A stretch of DNA of 64,000 bases. It comes from JANSYL01 sp965229695. Lineage in GTDB: Bacteria; Pseudomonadota; Alphaproteobacteria; Rhodobacterales; Rhodobacteraceae. Positions 52,157 through 61,187 of the stretch are shown one piece after another. Positions within the stretch are counted from its first letter, which is position 1, and each line of letters opens with the position of its first letter. The stretch covers positions 3,534,001-3,598,000 of the forward strand of contig OZ245921.1 of the NCBI GenBank assembly GCA_965229695.1, given 5' to 3'. The position numbers and the translations under genes are program-made. The notes below the pieces were generated by a model. The model was not told the DNA's origin, ran no database searches, and saw only the letters and a list, made by a program, of their open reading frames with translations.

Positions 52157-52528
52157 TCATCCGCCGCAGCGAATCCATTCGCGCCCGAACCCCTCCGACA
52201 AAAGATACATGCCCCGATCGCTCGGCGTCAGAATGATCGGCCCCGGTTCCCATGTCGTGCCTTCACCCGAGCAGCTTTGCCGAAAACGGATCGCATCCAT
52301 TCCGGGGATCGGAAAGGGGTCCGTCAGGATACAAGCCGTTTCCACCCCCAAAAGCCGGTTCCCTTGTAGGCCGACCGCACCACCATCGCTGCCCAAATCG
52401 CGGCAGTTCCAAGAGCTTCCAGGAAAATCTGGGTAATAAAGACCCTGTAAACGATCCAAAAGGTTCTGGGCCGACGCGGGCCCCGCAAGGCACAGCGTTG
52501 CGCAAACCGCAAAAAGATAACGAAACAT
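52157..52528 (-). CDS. Small exported cysteine-containing protein, function unknown
   Basis: 123 residues. The signal peptide MFRYLFAVCATLCLAGPASA is followed by QNLLDRLQGLYYPDF. The mature part has four cysteines (WNCRD, TACILTD, QSCSGEG, IRCGG), enough for two disulphides, but in a spacing unlike the liv-operon trio. I chose ATG 52528; a GTG at 52537 would add three residues. It converges with the PLP enzyme gene (4-bp gap). No known family recognised. Confidence 0.68.
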   Translation of the reverse strand: MFRYLFAVCATLCLAGPASAQNLLDRLQGLYYPDFPGSSWNCRDLGSDGGAVGLQGNRLLGVETACILTDPFPIPGMDAIRFRQSCSGEGTTWEPGPIILTPSDRGMYLLSEGFGREWIRCGG

Positions 52529-52557
52529 GAAAAACACCCGATCTGAAAACCACGCCC

Positions 52558-52980
52558 TTAAAGAGGATGCAAAGGGCTGGTGCCGTCAAGGATAACGATG
52601 TCGAAGTTCAATTGTGGCGATTGCGCTGCGACCTCGGCCCGGATCAGATTTGCGCTGGGCAGCGCATCGACCAAGGCCAAATAGCGTCCGCGATAGCCCG
52701 ATTGATCCAAGTAACGGGCCAAATCCAGCGCATCGAATGTCGGCGTCAGCAGCGGGGTCAGGATCAGGTCGGGCGCTTTGGGGCCGGATAATACGATCTG
52801 ATCCAAGCCTTCATAGCTTGATTGCACCACATGCGCCTGAGGATCGAGCACGTTGCGGGGCAGGGCGGCCAGGGTCGCTGTGGTCAGGCCAATCGTCAGC
52901 ACCCGGCTGGCCCTCTGATCGGACCCGTCGGTTACAATAGGGTGCGACACCGATTGGCGTCTGTCGGGCCCGTCCATCAT
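52558..52980 (-). CDS. Receiver-like protein lacking the phospho-acceptor site, next to phoR
   Basis: 140 residues, no signal peptide. After a ~25-residue polar start the rest has the alternating beta/alpha pattern of a response-regulator receiver: VLTIGLTTATLAAL, PDLILTPLL (where an Asp would be expected after beta-3 there is Thr/Pro), LDLARYLDQSGYRGRYLALVD and FDIVILDG. No C-terminal output domain. It is divergent from phoR across 217 bp. The fold is inferred by eye. ATG 52980 or 52977; AGGTAAGGA lies upstream. Confidence 0.55.
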   Translation of the reverse strand: MMDGPDRRQSVSHPIVTDGSDQRASRVLTIGLTTATLAALPRNVLDPQAHVVQSSYEGLDQIVLSGPKAPDLILTPLLTPTFDALDLARYLDQSGYRGRYLALVDALPSANLIRAEVAAQSPQLNFDIVILDGTSPLHPL

Positions 52981-53080
52981 GGTTCCTTACCTCGGTAAGA
53001 GGGGTCATTCCGGGATGGTCTTGATCCGGCCTTTGTCGTTCTAAAGTCGACCGCGAGTTTAGCGGCGGCGTCAACTATTC

Positions 53081-53138
53081 GCAAAGCAAACTTTGCACAT
53101 AAAACTAAATATATACGGAAGATTACCAAATGGTAAAT
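53081..53138. promoter_or_regulatory. Two inverted repeats in the AT-rich phoR upstream region
   Basis: GCAAAG-caaa-CTTTGC (53081-53096) and GATTACC-aaat-GGTAAATC (53122-53138, one-base bulge) in the 217-bp divergent gap (52981-53197) between the receiver-like gene and phoR. No Pho box sequence is seen here. They may be operators for either gene. Confidence 0.4.
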
Positions 53139-53197
53139 CGCGCCAGATCGGAATTATGCTATCGCCTTGGCCATAAGTTCATGCAACGGATGGCCCC

Positions 53198-54280
53198 ATG
53201 ACTGATGCGCGCCTTGAAACCGTGATCGCCGCTGTGCCCGAGCCGATGCTGTATATCGCAGGCGATGGGACGATTGCGGCCAGCAATGCGGCGGCCCGCG
53301 CGCTGTTGGGGGAATGGATCGCGCAGCGCAGCTATGCGGCTGTGCTGCGTCAGCCGGGGCTTCTGGACAAAATCGAAAGCGCCCAAGCCGGTGGGCCAGC
53401 GGTTGAAGCCCGCTATCAGCTTGCCGCGCCATCGGGCGAAACCCAGTTTCGTGTTCGCATCACGCCGTTGGAGCCTGTCGGACGGGTTTTGCCGATGCCG
53501 GTGCTTTTGCATTTCAACGACATCACCCATCTGCGCGAGGCCGAAGATATGCGGCGCGACTTTGTGGCCAATGTCAGCCATGAGTTGCGCACGCCGCTGA
53601 CGGCCGTCATGGGCTTCATCGAAACCCTGCGCGGGCCGGCGCGCGATGATCCCGCCGCGCAAGCCCGTTTCCTCGGTATCATGGAGGAGGAGGCGCGGCG
53701 GATGAACCGCCTGGTTTCCGATCTTCTGTCGCTCAGCAAGGTTGAGGGGCAGGAACGGATGCGCCCATCTGAGGAGGTCGACCTGGAGGCTGTCTTGCAA
53801 GGTGTCATCGCCGCCCTGCGCCCGGTGGCCGAAGAAAACGGCAACGACCTGAACCTGGAAGTGCTGCCGCCTTCACCCGATTTGTTGCTTGGCCCGAAAG
53901 ACAGTGCGCATACCATCCTCGGCGACCGCGATCAGCTGATGCAGGTGTTTTTGAACCTGACCGAGAACGCGCTGAAATATGGGGGGGCAGGCAAACCCAT
54001 CACCCTGCGCCTGAGTTGGGAAGAAGCCAGCGGCAGCCTAAAAGGGCCGGTCGCGCGCGCCGAGGTGATCGACCAGGGCGAGGGGATCGATTCTCTGCAT
54101 CTGCCGCGCCTGACCGAGCGATTCTATCGAATCGACACCCATCGCTCTCGGGCTATGGGCGGCACCGGGCTGGGCCTGGCCATTGTGAAGCATATCGTGA
54201 ACCGGCACCGCGGGCGGTTGCGTGTCGCATCCGAAAAGGGTGTGGGCAGCACATTTACGGTCTTGCTCCCTGTCAATTAA
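53198..54280 (+). CDS. phoR: Phosphate regulon sensor histidine kinase PhoR
   Basis: 360 residues. A PAS-like domain (residues ~5-115) is followed by DHp helix RRDFVANVSHELRTPLTAVMGF (phospho-His) and the ATP domain (N box NLTENALKYGG, G1 IDQGEGI, G2 GGTGLGLAIVKH). There is no transmembrane segment at all, so this PhoR should be cytoplasmic or membrane-associated through the Pst/PhoU complex. It is the first gene of the phosphate operon; phoB is at the far end. Confidence 0.93.
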   Translation: MTDARLETVIAAVPEPMLYIAGDGTIAASNAAARALLGEWIAQRSYAAVLRQPGLLDKIESAQAGGPAVEARYQLAAPSGETQFRVRITPLEPVGRVLPMPVLLHFNDITHLREAEDMRRDFVANVSHELRTPLTAVMGFIETLRGPARDDPAAQARFLGIMEEEARRMNRLVSDLLSLSKVEGQERMRPSEEVDLEAVLQGVIAALRPVAEENGNDLNLEVLPPSPDLLLGPKDSAHTILGDRDQLMQVFLNLTENALKYGGAGKPITLRLSWEEASGSLKGPVARAEVIDQGEGIDSLHLPRLTERFYRIDTHRSRAMGGTGLGLAIVKHIVNRHRGRLRVASEKGVGSTFTVLLPVN

Positions 54281-54339
54281 GGCAAAAATCGGGCGCAGGT
54301 CTTAACCGAATTTAACGGCGAAAGCTCAGGCCCCGCACG

Positions 54340-54372
54340 CTGTCATAAAACCGTTACATAGCTGTCACAAAA
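54340..54372 (+). promoter_or_regulatory. Pho box upstream of pstS
   Basis: Three 11-bp units, CTGTCATAAAA, CCGTTACATAG, CTGTCACAAAA, which is the PhoB site pattern (7-bp CTGTCAT units with A-rich 4-bp spacers). It ends 87 bp before the pstS start. It predicts induction of pstSCAB-phoU-phoB under low phosphate, separately from phoR. Confidence 0.88.
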
Positions 54373-54459
54373 GCATTGCGTGGCGTCTTTACCCGGCTCG
54401 CTGAGCGCGCGTGAGAGAGGCGCGTTCCGAATGTATGAGAACCCCAAGGAGAGTCGTTT

Positions 54460-55497
54460 ATGTCGCTCGCTAAACTCACCGTTTCTGCGCTTGCCGTCGC
54501 CGCCGTTTCCGCGACCGCTGCCGCAGCGCAAAGCCGTGACACCGTGCAGGTTGCCGGTTCGTCGACCGTTCTGCCCTACGCCACCATCGTGGCCGAAGCT
54601 TTCGGCGAAAACTTTGATTTCCCGACCCCCGTCGTTGAATCCGGCGGGTCGTCCACCGGTCTGCGCCGCTTCTGCGAAGGCGTGGGCGAAAACACCACCG
54701 ATATCGCAAACTCCTCGCGGTCGATCCGCGACAGCGAGATCGAAACCTGTGCCGCCAATGGTGTGACCGACATCATCGAAGTGCGCTTTGGCTATGACGG
54801 CATCGTGTTCGCCTCGGACATCAACGGCCCGTCCTTCGCCTACACCCCGTCGGATTGGTACCTGGCTCTGGCCGCTGAACTGCCCGTCGATGGTGCAATG
54901 GTCGCCAACCCGAACACCATGTGGTCGGAAGTGAATGCCGATCTGCCCGCACAGGCCATCGCCGCATACATCCCCGGCACGCGCCACGGCACCCGTGAAG
55001 TGTTCGAAGAAAACGTGATCCTTCAGGGCTGCGAAGACACCGGCGCCATGGAAGCCATGATGGGCATGGGCATGGATGAAGACGCCGCAGAAGAGGCTTG
55101 CCTGGAGCTGCGCGCTGACGGTGTGTCGGTCGATATCGACGGCGACTACACCGAAACCCTGGCCCGCATCTCGGCCAACCCCGAAGGCATCGGCGTGTTC
55201 GGTCTGGCGTTCTACTCGAACAACACCGACCGTCTGCAGGTTGCCACCATGTCGGGCGTGACCCCGACCGTTGACACCATCGCAACCGGCGAATACCCGG
55301 TTTCGCGTCCGCTGTTTTTCTACATCAAAGCCGCGCATATCGGTGTGATCCCTGGCCTTCAGGAATACGCGTCGTTCTTCGTGTCTGACGACATTGCTGG
55401 CCCCTTCGGCCCGCTGGCCGCTTACGGCCTGGTCTCGGATCCGGAACTGGCTGAAGTGCAGGCCACCGTTGCTGACGGCGTGACCATGGGCAACTAA
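54460..55497 (+). CDS. pstS: Phosphate ABC transporter substrate-binding protein
   Basis: 345 residues. Signal peptide MSLAKLTVSALAVAAVSATAAAA precedes QSRDTVQVAGSSTVLPYA, where GSSTV binds phosphate; ESGGSSTGLRRF and NSSRSIRDSE also line the site. This is the longer alphaproteobacterial PstS type. AGGAG precedes ATG 54460. It is preceded by a Pho box and followed by a stem-loop. Confidence 0.95.
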   Translation: MSLAKLTVSALAVAAVSATAAAAQSRDTVQVAGSSTVLPYATIVAEAFGENFDFPTPVVESGGSSTGLRRFCEGVGENTTDIANSSRSIRDSEIETCAANGVTDIIEVRFGYDGIVFASDINGPSFAYTPSDWYLALAAELPVDGAMVANPNTMWSEVNADLPAQAIAAYIPGTRHGTREVFEENVILQGCEDTGAMEAMMGMGMDEDAAEEACLELRADGVSVDIDGDYTETLARISANPEGIGVFGLAFYSNNTDRLQVATMSGVTPTVDTIATGEYPVSRPLFFYIKAAHIGVIPGLQEYASFFVSDDIAGPFGPLAAYGLVSDPELAEVQATVADGVTMGN

Positions 55498-55519
55498 GCC
55501 CAACGCGAAAATACCGGTC

Positions 55520-55545
55520 GGGGCCGCGCCAGTTTCCGCGGCCCC
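55520..55545 (+). other. Stem-loop between pstS and pstC
   Basis: GGGGCCGCG-N8-CGCGGCCCC, 9-bp GC stem 22 bp after the pstS stop, no T-run. It probably protects the pstS message from 3' decay or partly halts transcription. Confidence 0.65.
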
Positions 55546-55603
55546 ACCATCCAAGTTTCTAAAGTGATGACCAGTTTCTGGGTCGGATAGACGGAACCCC
55601 CAC

Positions 55604-57064
55604 ATGCCATTGATTTGGATCGTTACCCTCGTCCTTGTGCTCGGCGCGATTGGGTATGTGTTTGGCCGCCAGCGCGCGGTTGCCAGCGCAGGGGGCGATG
55701 CGCGCATCCTGCATTCTTTGCCTGGCTATTACGGCACCAATGTCGCCATCTTGTCGATTGTGCCCGCGCTTTTGGTCATGGCGGTCTGGATGTTGGTCCA
55801 GCCCATGGTGATCGAAGGTCGCGTGACCGGCATGATTTCCGAAACCGCCATCGAGGAGGCCGGATCGCGCAGCCTGGTGATGTCGGATGTGCGCCGGGTA
55901 GCCAACGGTTTGGACGTGGCCATCGAAGCCGGAGCAATCTCACGTGAAGATGCCGGCAGCATGCGCACCGAATTCACCAATGTGCGTGAACGCCTGGGCG
56001 AGGTTGGCGTGGCCCTGGGCAGCGAGGTGACCGCCGAGGTTTTGCGCGCAGCGCAGCGATATCGCGAGCTGACGCGCACCGGCAACCTGCTGATGACCGG
56101 GTTGGTGTTGATCCTAGCCGCGCTTGGCCTGGCCTATGGCTATATCCGCACCCATCAGGAGTTCCGCGCCCGCAACGCGGTCGAGGCCTCAGTCCTGGCG
56201 ATCCTGATGCTCGCCTCGACCATCGCCATTTTGACGACGGTGGGCATCGTTTTGTCGATGCTGTGGGACAGCTGGAATTTCTTCCAACTCTACCCCTGGC
56301 AAGACTTCTTCTTTGGCCTGGAATGGCGCCCGAGTTTTGAGGGCGGATCGGAACTGGGCCTCATCCCGCTTTTGTGGGGCACGCTTTATGTCTCCTTCAT
56401 CGCGCTTTTGGTGGCGGTGCCCATCGGGTTGTTCGCGGCCGTTTACATGGCGGAATATGCCAGCAAGCGGATGCGCTCGGTCGCCAAACCGCTGATCGAA
56501 ATCCTGGCGGGGATTCCCACCATCGTTTACGGGCTTTTCGCCCTGATCACGGTCGGCCCGATGCTGCGCGATTACTTTGCCGAGCCGCTGGGCCTAGGCA
56601 CCTCTTCCTCGTCGGTGATGACGGCGGGGATCGTGATGGGGATCATGCTGATCCCGTTTGTGTCGTCGCTGTCGGATGATATCATCAACTCGGTCCCGCA
56701 AAGCTTGCGCGATGGCTCTTACGGGTTGGGCGCGACGCAATCGGAAACGGTGAAGCAGGTAATCCTGCCCGCCGCCTTGCCGGGCATCGTTGGTGCGGTA
56801 CTGCTGGCCGCCTCGCGCGCAATTGGGGAAACCATGATCGTGGTGCTTGGGGCAGGGGCCGCAGCCAAGCTGGACCTGAACCCCTTTGAGGCGATGACAA
56901 CGGTCACGGTAAAGATCGTCGGCCAGTTGACCGGCGATACCGATTTCTCAAGCCCTGAGGCGCTGGTCGCCTTTGCCCTTGGTCTGACGCTGTTTGTCAT
57001 CACGCTCGGGCTGAATGTTCTGGCGCTTTATATCGTGCGCAAATACCGGGAGCAGTACGAATGA
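55604..57064 (+). CDS. pstC: Phosphate ABC transporter permease PstC (long form)
   Basis: 486 residues against ~320 in E. coli. The extra N-terminal part has two hydrophobic helices around a predicted ~110-residue periplasmic stretch (QPMVIEGRVTGMISETA...). The permease core follows, with the EAA-type loop PQSLRDGSYGLGATQSETVKQVILPAALPGIVG. Its stop overlaps the pstA start (ATGA). Confidence 0.94.
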   Translation: MPLIWIVTLVLVLGAIGYVFGRQRAVASAGGDARILHSLPGYYGTNVAILSIVPALLVMAVWMLVQPMVIEGRVTGMISETAIEEAGSRSLVMSDVRRVANGLDVAIEAGAISREDAGSMRTEFTNVRERLGEVGVALGSEVTAEVLRAAQRYRELTRTGNLLMTGLVLILAALGLAYGYIRTHQEFRARNAVEASVLAILMLASTIAILTTVGIVLSMLWDSWNFFQLYPWQDFFFGLEWRPSFEGGSELGLIPLLWGTLYVSFIALLVAVPIGLFAAVYMAEYASKRMRSVAKPLIEILAGIPTIVYGLFALITVGPMLRDYFAEPLGLGTSSSSVMTAGIVMGIMLIPFVSSLSDDIINSVPQSLRDGSYGLGATQSETVKQVILPAALPGIVGAVLLAASRAIGETMIVVLGAGAAAKLDLNPFEAMTTVTVKIVGQLTGDTDFSSPEALVAFALGLTLFVITLGLNVLALYIVRKYREQYE

Positions 57065-58404
57065 GTGTGACGACCGAAGGCGGCGCGCCCAAGAAAAGCA
57101 CGTCGCTATTGGCCCAAGATACGCGCACCAAGCGGCGCAACCGGGCCGAAGCGCGCTTTCGCATGTATGGCTTGGCCGCCGTGACGGTGGGCATCCTGGC
57201 GCTGGTCTTGCTGCTGGTGTCGATCCTGTCGAACGGGTTGAGCTCGTTCCGCCAGACCTATGTCAGCTTTCCGGTGACCCTGGCCGAAGAACGGCTGGAC
57301 CCGTCGGGCAACCGCGACCCGGCGGAAATGGCACGGGTGACAACCTTTGGCTATCTGCCAGTGTTGGCCCAGGCCTATATCGATCATGTCGAGGCATTGG
57401 GGATCGAGCATTCCATCGGTGCCCGCGACATGGCCGCGATGATTTCCGACGAAGCCCCTGCACAGCTGCGTGCCATGGTTCTGGCCAACCCTGATCTGAT
57501 TGGCGAAACCCTTGACCTGAGCCTTTTGGTCGGCGGTCGGATCGACGGGTATTTCAAGGGCCGCGTGACGATGGACAGTGCCGAACGGGACGCCAATGTC
57601 ACCCCGGCGCAGTTGGAACTGGCACAGGCTTTGGCTGATCAGGGCGTGATCGAAACCCGCTTTAACTGGGATTTCATCACCGCCCCCGATGCCTCGGGCC
57701 AGCGGCCCGAAGCGGCGGGTCTGGGCGTGGCGATCCTGGGGTCGTTCTACATGATGCTGGTGGTGTTGGGCCTGGCCCTGCCCATTGGTGTGGCGGCCTC
57801 GATCTATCTTGAGGAATTCGCGCCGAAGAACCGGCTGACCGATTTGATCGAGGTGAATATCTCGAACCTCGCCGCCGTGCCCTCGATTGTCTTTGGTATC
57901 CTGGGTTTGGCGATCTTCATCAACTTCGCGGGGCTACCGCAATCGGCCCCAATCGTGGGCGGCTTGGTTCTGACGCTGATGACCTTGCCCACGATCATCA
58001 TTGCCACCCGCGCCTCGCTGCGTGCCGTGCCGCCCTCGATCCGGGAGGCTGCATTGGGCCTGGGCGCGTCCAAGATGCAGTCGGTGTTCCACCATGTGCT
58101 GCCGCTGGCCGCGCCCGGCATTCTGACCGGCACGATCATTGGCCTGGCGCAAGCCTTGGGCGAAACCGCACCGCTTTTGCTGATCGGGATGGTCGCCTTT
58201 GTGCGCGAATACCCAAGCGCGCCGCCCGAAGGCTTTTTTGATCCCGCCTCGGCCCTGCCGGTGCAGGTCTATAACTGGACACAGCGGTCCGATCCTGCCT
58301 TTGTGGAGCGAGCCTCCGGGGCGATCATCGTGCTGCTGATCTTCTTGATCTTCATGAATGCGATGGCCGTGCTTTTGCGCCGCCGCTTCGAACGTCGCTG
58401 GTGA
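57061..58404 (+). CDS. pstA: Phosphate ABC transporter permease PstA (long form, DUF3333-type N-terminus)
   Basis: 447 residues against ~296 in E. coli. One N-terminal helix (VTVGILALVLLLVSIL) is followed by a ~170-residue periplasmic domain of the kind annotated DUF3333, then the permease core with PPSIREAALGLGASKMQSVFHHVLPLAAPGILTG. The pair of long PstC and PstA is usual in alphaproteobacteria. Confidence 0.94.
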   Translation: MSVTTEGGAPKKSTSLLAQDTRTKRRNRAEARFRMYGLAAVTVGILALVLLLVSILSNGLSSFRQTYVSFPVTLAEERLDPSGNRDPAEMARVTTFGYLPVLAQAYIDHVEALGIEHSIGARDMAAMISDEAPAQLRAMVLANPDLIGETLDLSLLVGGRIDGYFKGRVTMDSAERDANVTPAQLELAQALADQGVIETRFNWDFITAPDASGQRPEAAGLGVAILGSFYMMLVVLGLALPIGVAASIYLEEFAPKNRLTDLIEVNISNLAAVPSIVFGILGLAIFINFAGLPQSAPIVGGLVLTLMTLPTIIIATRASLRAVPPSIREAALGLGASKMQSVFHHVLPLAAPGILTGTIIGLAQALGETAPLLLIGMVAFVREYPSAPPEGFFDPASALPVQVYNWTQRSDPAFVERASGAIIVLLIFLIFMNAMAVLLRRRFERRW

Positions 58405-58424
58405 CCCCGATGGAGGATGGAAAC

Positions 58425-59222
58425 GTGAACGATATGCGAGTGGTGGAGCGCGACGTGAGCATCGACGACATCAAAATGCGGGCCCGCCAGGTGCAGGTCT
58501 ATTATGGCGACAATCACGCGATCAAAAACGTGGATGTCGATATCCAAGACAACACCGTCACCGCCTTTATCGGCCCATCAGGCTGCGGGAAATCGACCTT
58601 TCTGCGCTGTCTGAACCGGATGAACGACACCATTGATGTCGCGCGCATCGAAGGCGATATCCGGTTGGATGGCGAAGATATCTACGACCCCAAGGTGGAC
58701 CCGGTGCAGCTGCGCGCCAAGGTTGGGATGGTGTTCCAAAAGCCGAACCCGTTCCCGAAATCGATCTACGACAACGTGGCCTATGGCCCGCGCATCCACG
58801 GTTTGGCCACCAACAAGGCGGAACTGGATGAGATTGTCGAGAAATCGCTGAAACGCGCTGCGCTTTGGAACGAAGCCAAGGATCGTCTGAACGAACCCGG
58901 CACGGGCCTTTCAGGCGGTCAGCAGCAGCGTCTTTGCATCGCGCGCGCGGTGGCAACCAGCCCCGAAGTGTTGCTGATGGACGAACCCTGTTCCGCGCTC
59001 GACCCCATCGCCACGGCCCAGGTCGAAGAGCTGATCGATGAGTTGCGCACGCGCTATTCAGTGGTGATCGTGACGCATTCGATGCAACAGGCCGCGCGCG
59101 TCAGCCAGAAAACCGCCTTTTTCCACCTGGGCGAGTTGGTCGAGTTTGGCGAGACCGGCAAGATTTTCACGAACCCCGACGATCCCCGCACGGAAAGCTA
59201 CATCACGGGCCGGATCGGCTAA
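58425..59222 (+). CDS. pstB: Phosphate ABC transporter ATP-binding protein
   Basis: 265 residues from GTG 58425, which has GGAGG 8 bases upstream and gives the N-terminus (M)NDMRVVERDVS. An in-frame GTG at 58401 overlapping the pstA stop is an alternative. Walker A GPSGCGKST, signature LSGGQQQRLCIARA, Walker B VLLMDEPCSALDP and H-loop VTHSMQQA are all present. Confidence 0.95.
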   Translation: MNDMRVVERDVSIDDIKMRARQVQVYYGDNHAIKNVDVDIQDNTVTAFIGPSGCGKSTFLRCLNRMNDTIDVARIEGDIRLDGEDIYDPKVDPVQLRAKVGMVFQKPNPFPKSIYDNVAYGPRIHGLATNKAELDEIVEKSLKRAALWNEAKDRLNEPGTGLSGGQQQRLCIARAVATSPEVLLMDEPCSALDPIATAQVEELIDELRTRYSVVIVTHSMQQAARVSQKTAFFHLGELVEFGETGKIFTNPDDPRTESYITGRIG

Positions 59223-59247
59223 GTCATTAAGATAGGGTAGGGCAATT

Positions 59248-59964
59248 ATGCCAAATTCTGAACATATCGTCGCGTCTTTCGATCGCGATTTGGAAGGCAT
59301 CCAGGCCAAGATTATGCGCATGGGTGGGTTGGTCGAAGACGCGATTGCGAAATCGGCCCAGGCGTTGGACACCCGTGATCTCGATCTGGCCCGGCAGGTG
59401 CGGGCCGGGGATAAAGCCATCGACGGGCTGGAAGAACAGGTCAACGAAGACGCCGCGCGCATTCTGGTGCTGCGCCAACCCTCGGCGAGCGATCTACGCA
59501 CCGTTCTGACCGTGTTCCGTGTCTCGACCAATCTGGAACGGATTGGGGATTACGCAAAAAACATCTCCAAACGCGCCGAGGCGATCATCGACCATCCGCC
59601 GGTGAATGAGGCCTCGGCCTCGATCCGGCGCATGGCGCGTCAGGTGGAACTGATGCTGAAAGACGTGCTGGATGCCTATATTCAGCATGATGTCGATCTG
59701 GCCGCCGATGTGCGCGCCCGCGATATCGAGGTTGATCAGATGTACTCGGCGCTGTTCCGCGAATACCTGACCTTCATGCTGGAAGATCCGCGTAACATCA
59801 CGCCCTGCATGCATCTGCATTTCATGGCCAAGAATATCGAACGGATGGGCGACCACGTGACGTCGATCGCCGAGCAGGTGATCTATCTGGTCACCGGCGA
59901 AATGCCAGATGATGACCGCCCGAAAGAAGATCGCACACCGTATGAGCAGGGGGCCGAAGGGTAA
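59248..59964 (+). CDS. phoU: Phosphate signalling protein PhoU
   Basis: 238 residues, all-helical, two PhoU repeats with metal-binding acidic runs (LVEDAIAKSAQALDTRD; RVSTNLERIGDYAKNI; LHFMAKNIERMGDHVTSIAEQ). It links Pst transport activity to PhoR and prevents excess phosphate uptake. It lies between pstB and phoB. Confidence 0.95.
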   Translation: MPNSEHIVASFDRDLEGIQAKIMRMGGLVEDAIAKSAQALDTRDLDLARQVRAGDKAIDGLEEQVNEDAARILVLRQPSASDLRTVLTVFRVSTNLERIGDYAKNISKRAEAIIDHPPVNEASASIRRMARQVELMLKDVLDAYIQHDVDLAADVRARDIEVDQMYSALFREYLTFMLEDPRNITPCMHLHFMAKNIERMGDHVTSIAEQVIYLVTGEMPDDDRPKEDRTPYEQGAEG

Positions 59965-59970
59965 ACGGCC

Positions 59971-60657
59971 ATGGCTGGCGAACCGCTTGTACTCGTCGTT
60001 GAAGATGAACCCGCGCAGCGTGAGGTTCTGGCTTATAACATCCAGGCCGAGGGCTTTCAGGTCGTCACCGCCGAGGCGGGGGATCAGGCGCTGGATTTGG
60101 TGCGCGAAGCCCCGCCCGATGTGATCATCCTGGATTGGATGCTGCCGCATGTCTCGGGGATCGAGGTGTGCCGCCAGCTGAAAATGGCCGGGGATACCGC
60201 GCGCATTCCGATCATCATGCTCTCTGCACGGTCCGAAGAAATGGACCGGGTGCGGGGGCTGGAAACCGGCGCCGATGATTACGTGACCAAACCCTATTCG
60301 GTGGCGGAGTTGTTGGCACGGCTGCGCACGCAGCTGCGGCGTATCCGGCCAGCGGCGGTGGGCGAGCGGTTGGAATATGATGACATCATGCTCGATATGA
60401 CCGAACACCGCGTCTATAGGGCAGGGCAGTCACTGGCGCTTGGCCCCACCGAGTTCCGGCTGCTGACCGCGTTTATGGAACGCCCAGGCCGGGTCTGGAG
60501 CCGCGAGCAACTGCTCGACCGGGTTTGGGGCCGTGACATCTATGTCGACAGCCGCACGGTTGATGTGCATGTCGGACGGCTGCGCAAAGCGCTGCGGGTC
60601 GATGATGCGGTTGATCCCATTCGCACGGTGCGCGGGGCAGGCTACGCGCTCGGCTGA
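59971..60657 (+). CDS. phoB: Phosphate regulon response regulator PhoB
   Basis: 228 residues. Receiver: VVEDEPAQRE, phospho-Asp in VIILDWMLPHVSG, Lys in VTKPYS. OmpR-type winged helix: GPTEFRLLTAFMERPGRVWSREQLLDRVWG and VDVHVGRLRKAL. Six bp after phoU, so cotranscribed with the pst operon; binding to the Pho box at pstS would give positive feedback. Confidence 0.96.
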   Translation: MAGEPLVLVVEDEPAQREVLAYNIQAEGFQVVTAEAGDQALDLVREAPPDVIILDWMLPHVSGIEVCRQLKMAGDTARIPIIMLSARSEEMDRVRGLETGADDYVTKPYSVAELLARLRTQLRRIRPAAVGERLEYDDIMLDMTEHRVYRAGQSLALGPTEFRLLTAFMERPGRVWSREQLLDRVWGRDIYVDSRTVDVHVGRLRKALRVDDAVDPIRTVRGAGYALG

Positions 60658-60974
60658 GGTTTCGGCCGAGACCGGGTCGCATTCCAACTTGCGCTTTTCG
60701 ATAAGCCTAGTGTCTCAAACGCATGGTTTAAGGGTACTGGACTGCCGGGGCGGCAATGAAACCTTGGGCTTGATGAGCCGACGGAGTTGGACGCATGTCC
60801 ATCTTATTGGGCATATCTATATATCCCATAATCATTATTATGTTAAATATTGATGTGATTGAATTTGCACCACGCAGCCTTAGCGGCTGTGCACCGCATT
60901 GCGCTTCCCTAAGTGAATGCGAGCGAATACCCGCTAGAAACCACTTGATAACAAAGCACTAACAGGTGCACTTA

Positions 60975-61130
60975 ATGTCACGCCAGGCACGCACACAACG
61001 CCTGAGCGCGCTCAGCCACCGCGCTGCCAACACCACACCAGAAGACCACACCCAGAGTATCTCCCCCCAAAGACGCCTCCTAGCGCTCAGGCATCGCGTA
61101 GAAAACGCACCTGCCCCGCGCCATCCATGA
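60975..61130 (+). CDS. Possible 51-residue small protein with an internal repeat
   Basis: ATG 60975 with AGGTG six bases upstream, ending TGA at 61128-61130. The product is very basic and His-rich, and its two halves resemble each other: RLSALSHRAANTTP and RLLALRHRVENAPAP. The repeat at protein level is a hint that it is translated. No family recognised; it could also be a chance frame. Confidence 0.3.
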   Translation: MSRQARTQRLSALSHRAANTTPEDHTQSISPQRRLLALRHRVENAPAPRHP

Positions 61131-61181
61131 TCACCTCAAGCCCAATGACCTGTTTTCCCTTTCCCCACCGGTGCTTGCGCC

Positions 61182-61187
61182 TATAAT
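61182..61187 (+). promoter_or_regulatory. TATAAT -10 element before aroQ
   Basis: Perfect TATAAT 23 bases before the aroQ ATG, followed by AAAGGGGATTGGGACA carrying the ribosome site. No good -35 is seen at 17 bp, so an activator or an extended element (TGCGCC) may be needed. Confidence 0.45.

Noticed and set aside
52157..52528. Membership of this small 4-Cys protein in the liv-operon paralogue family
   Set aside because: Cysteine spacing (single, widely spaced Cys; none as C-x5-C) and the C-terminus differ; only size and export are shared.
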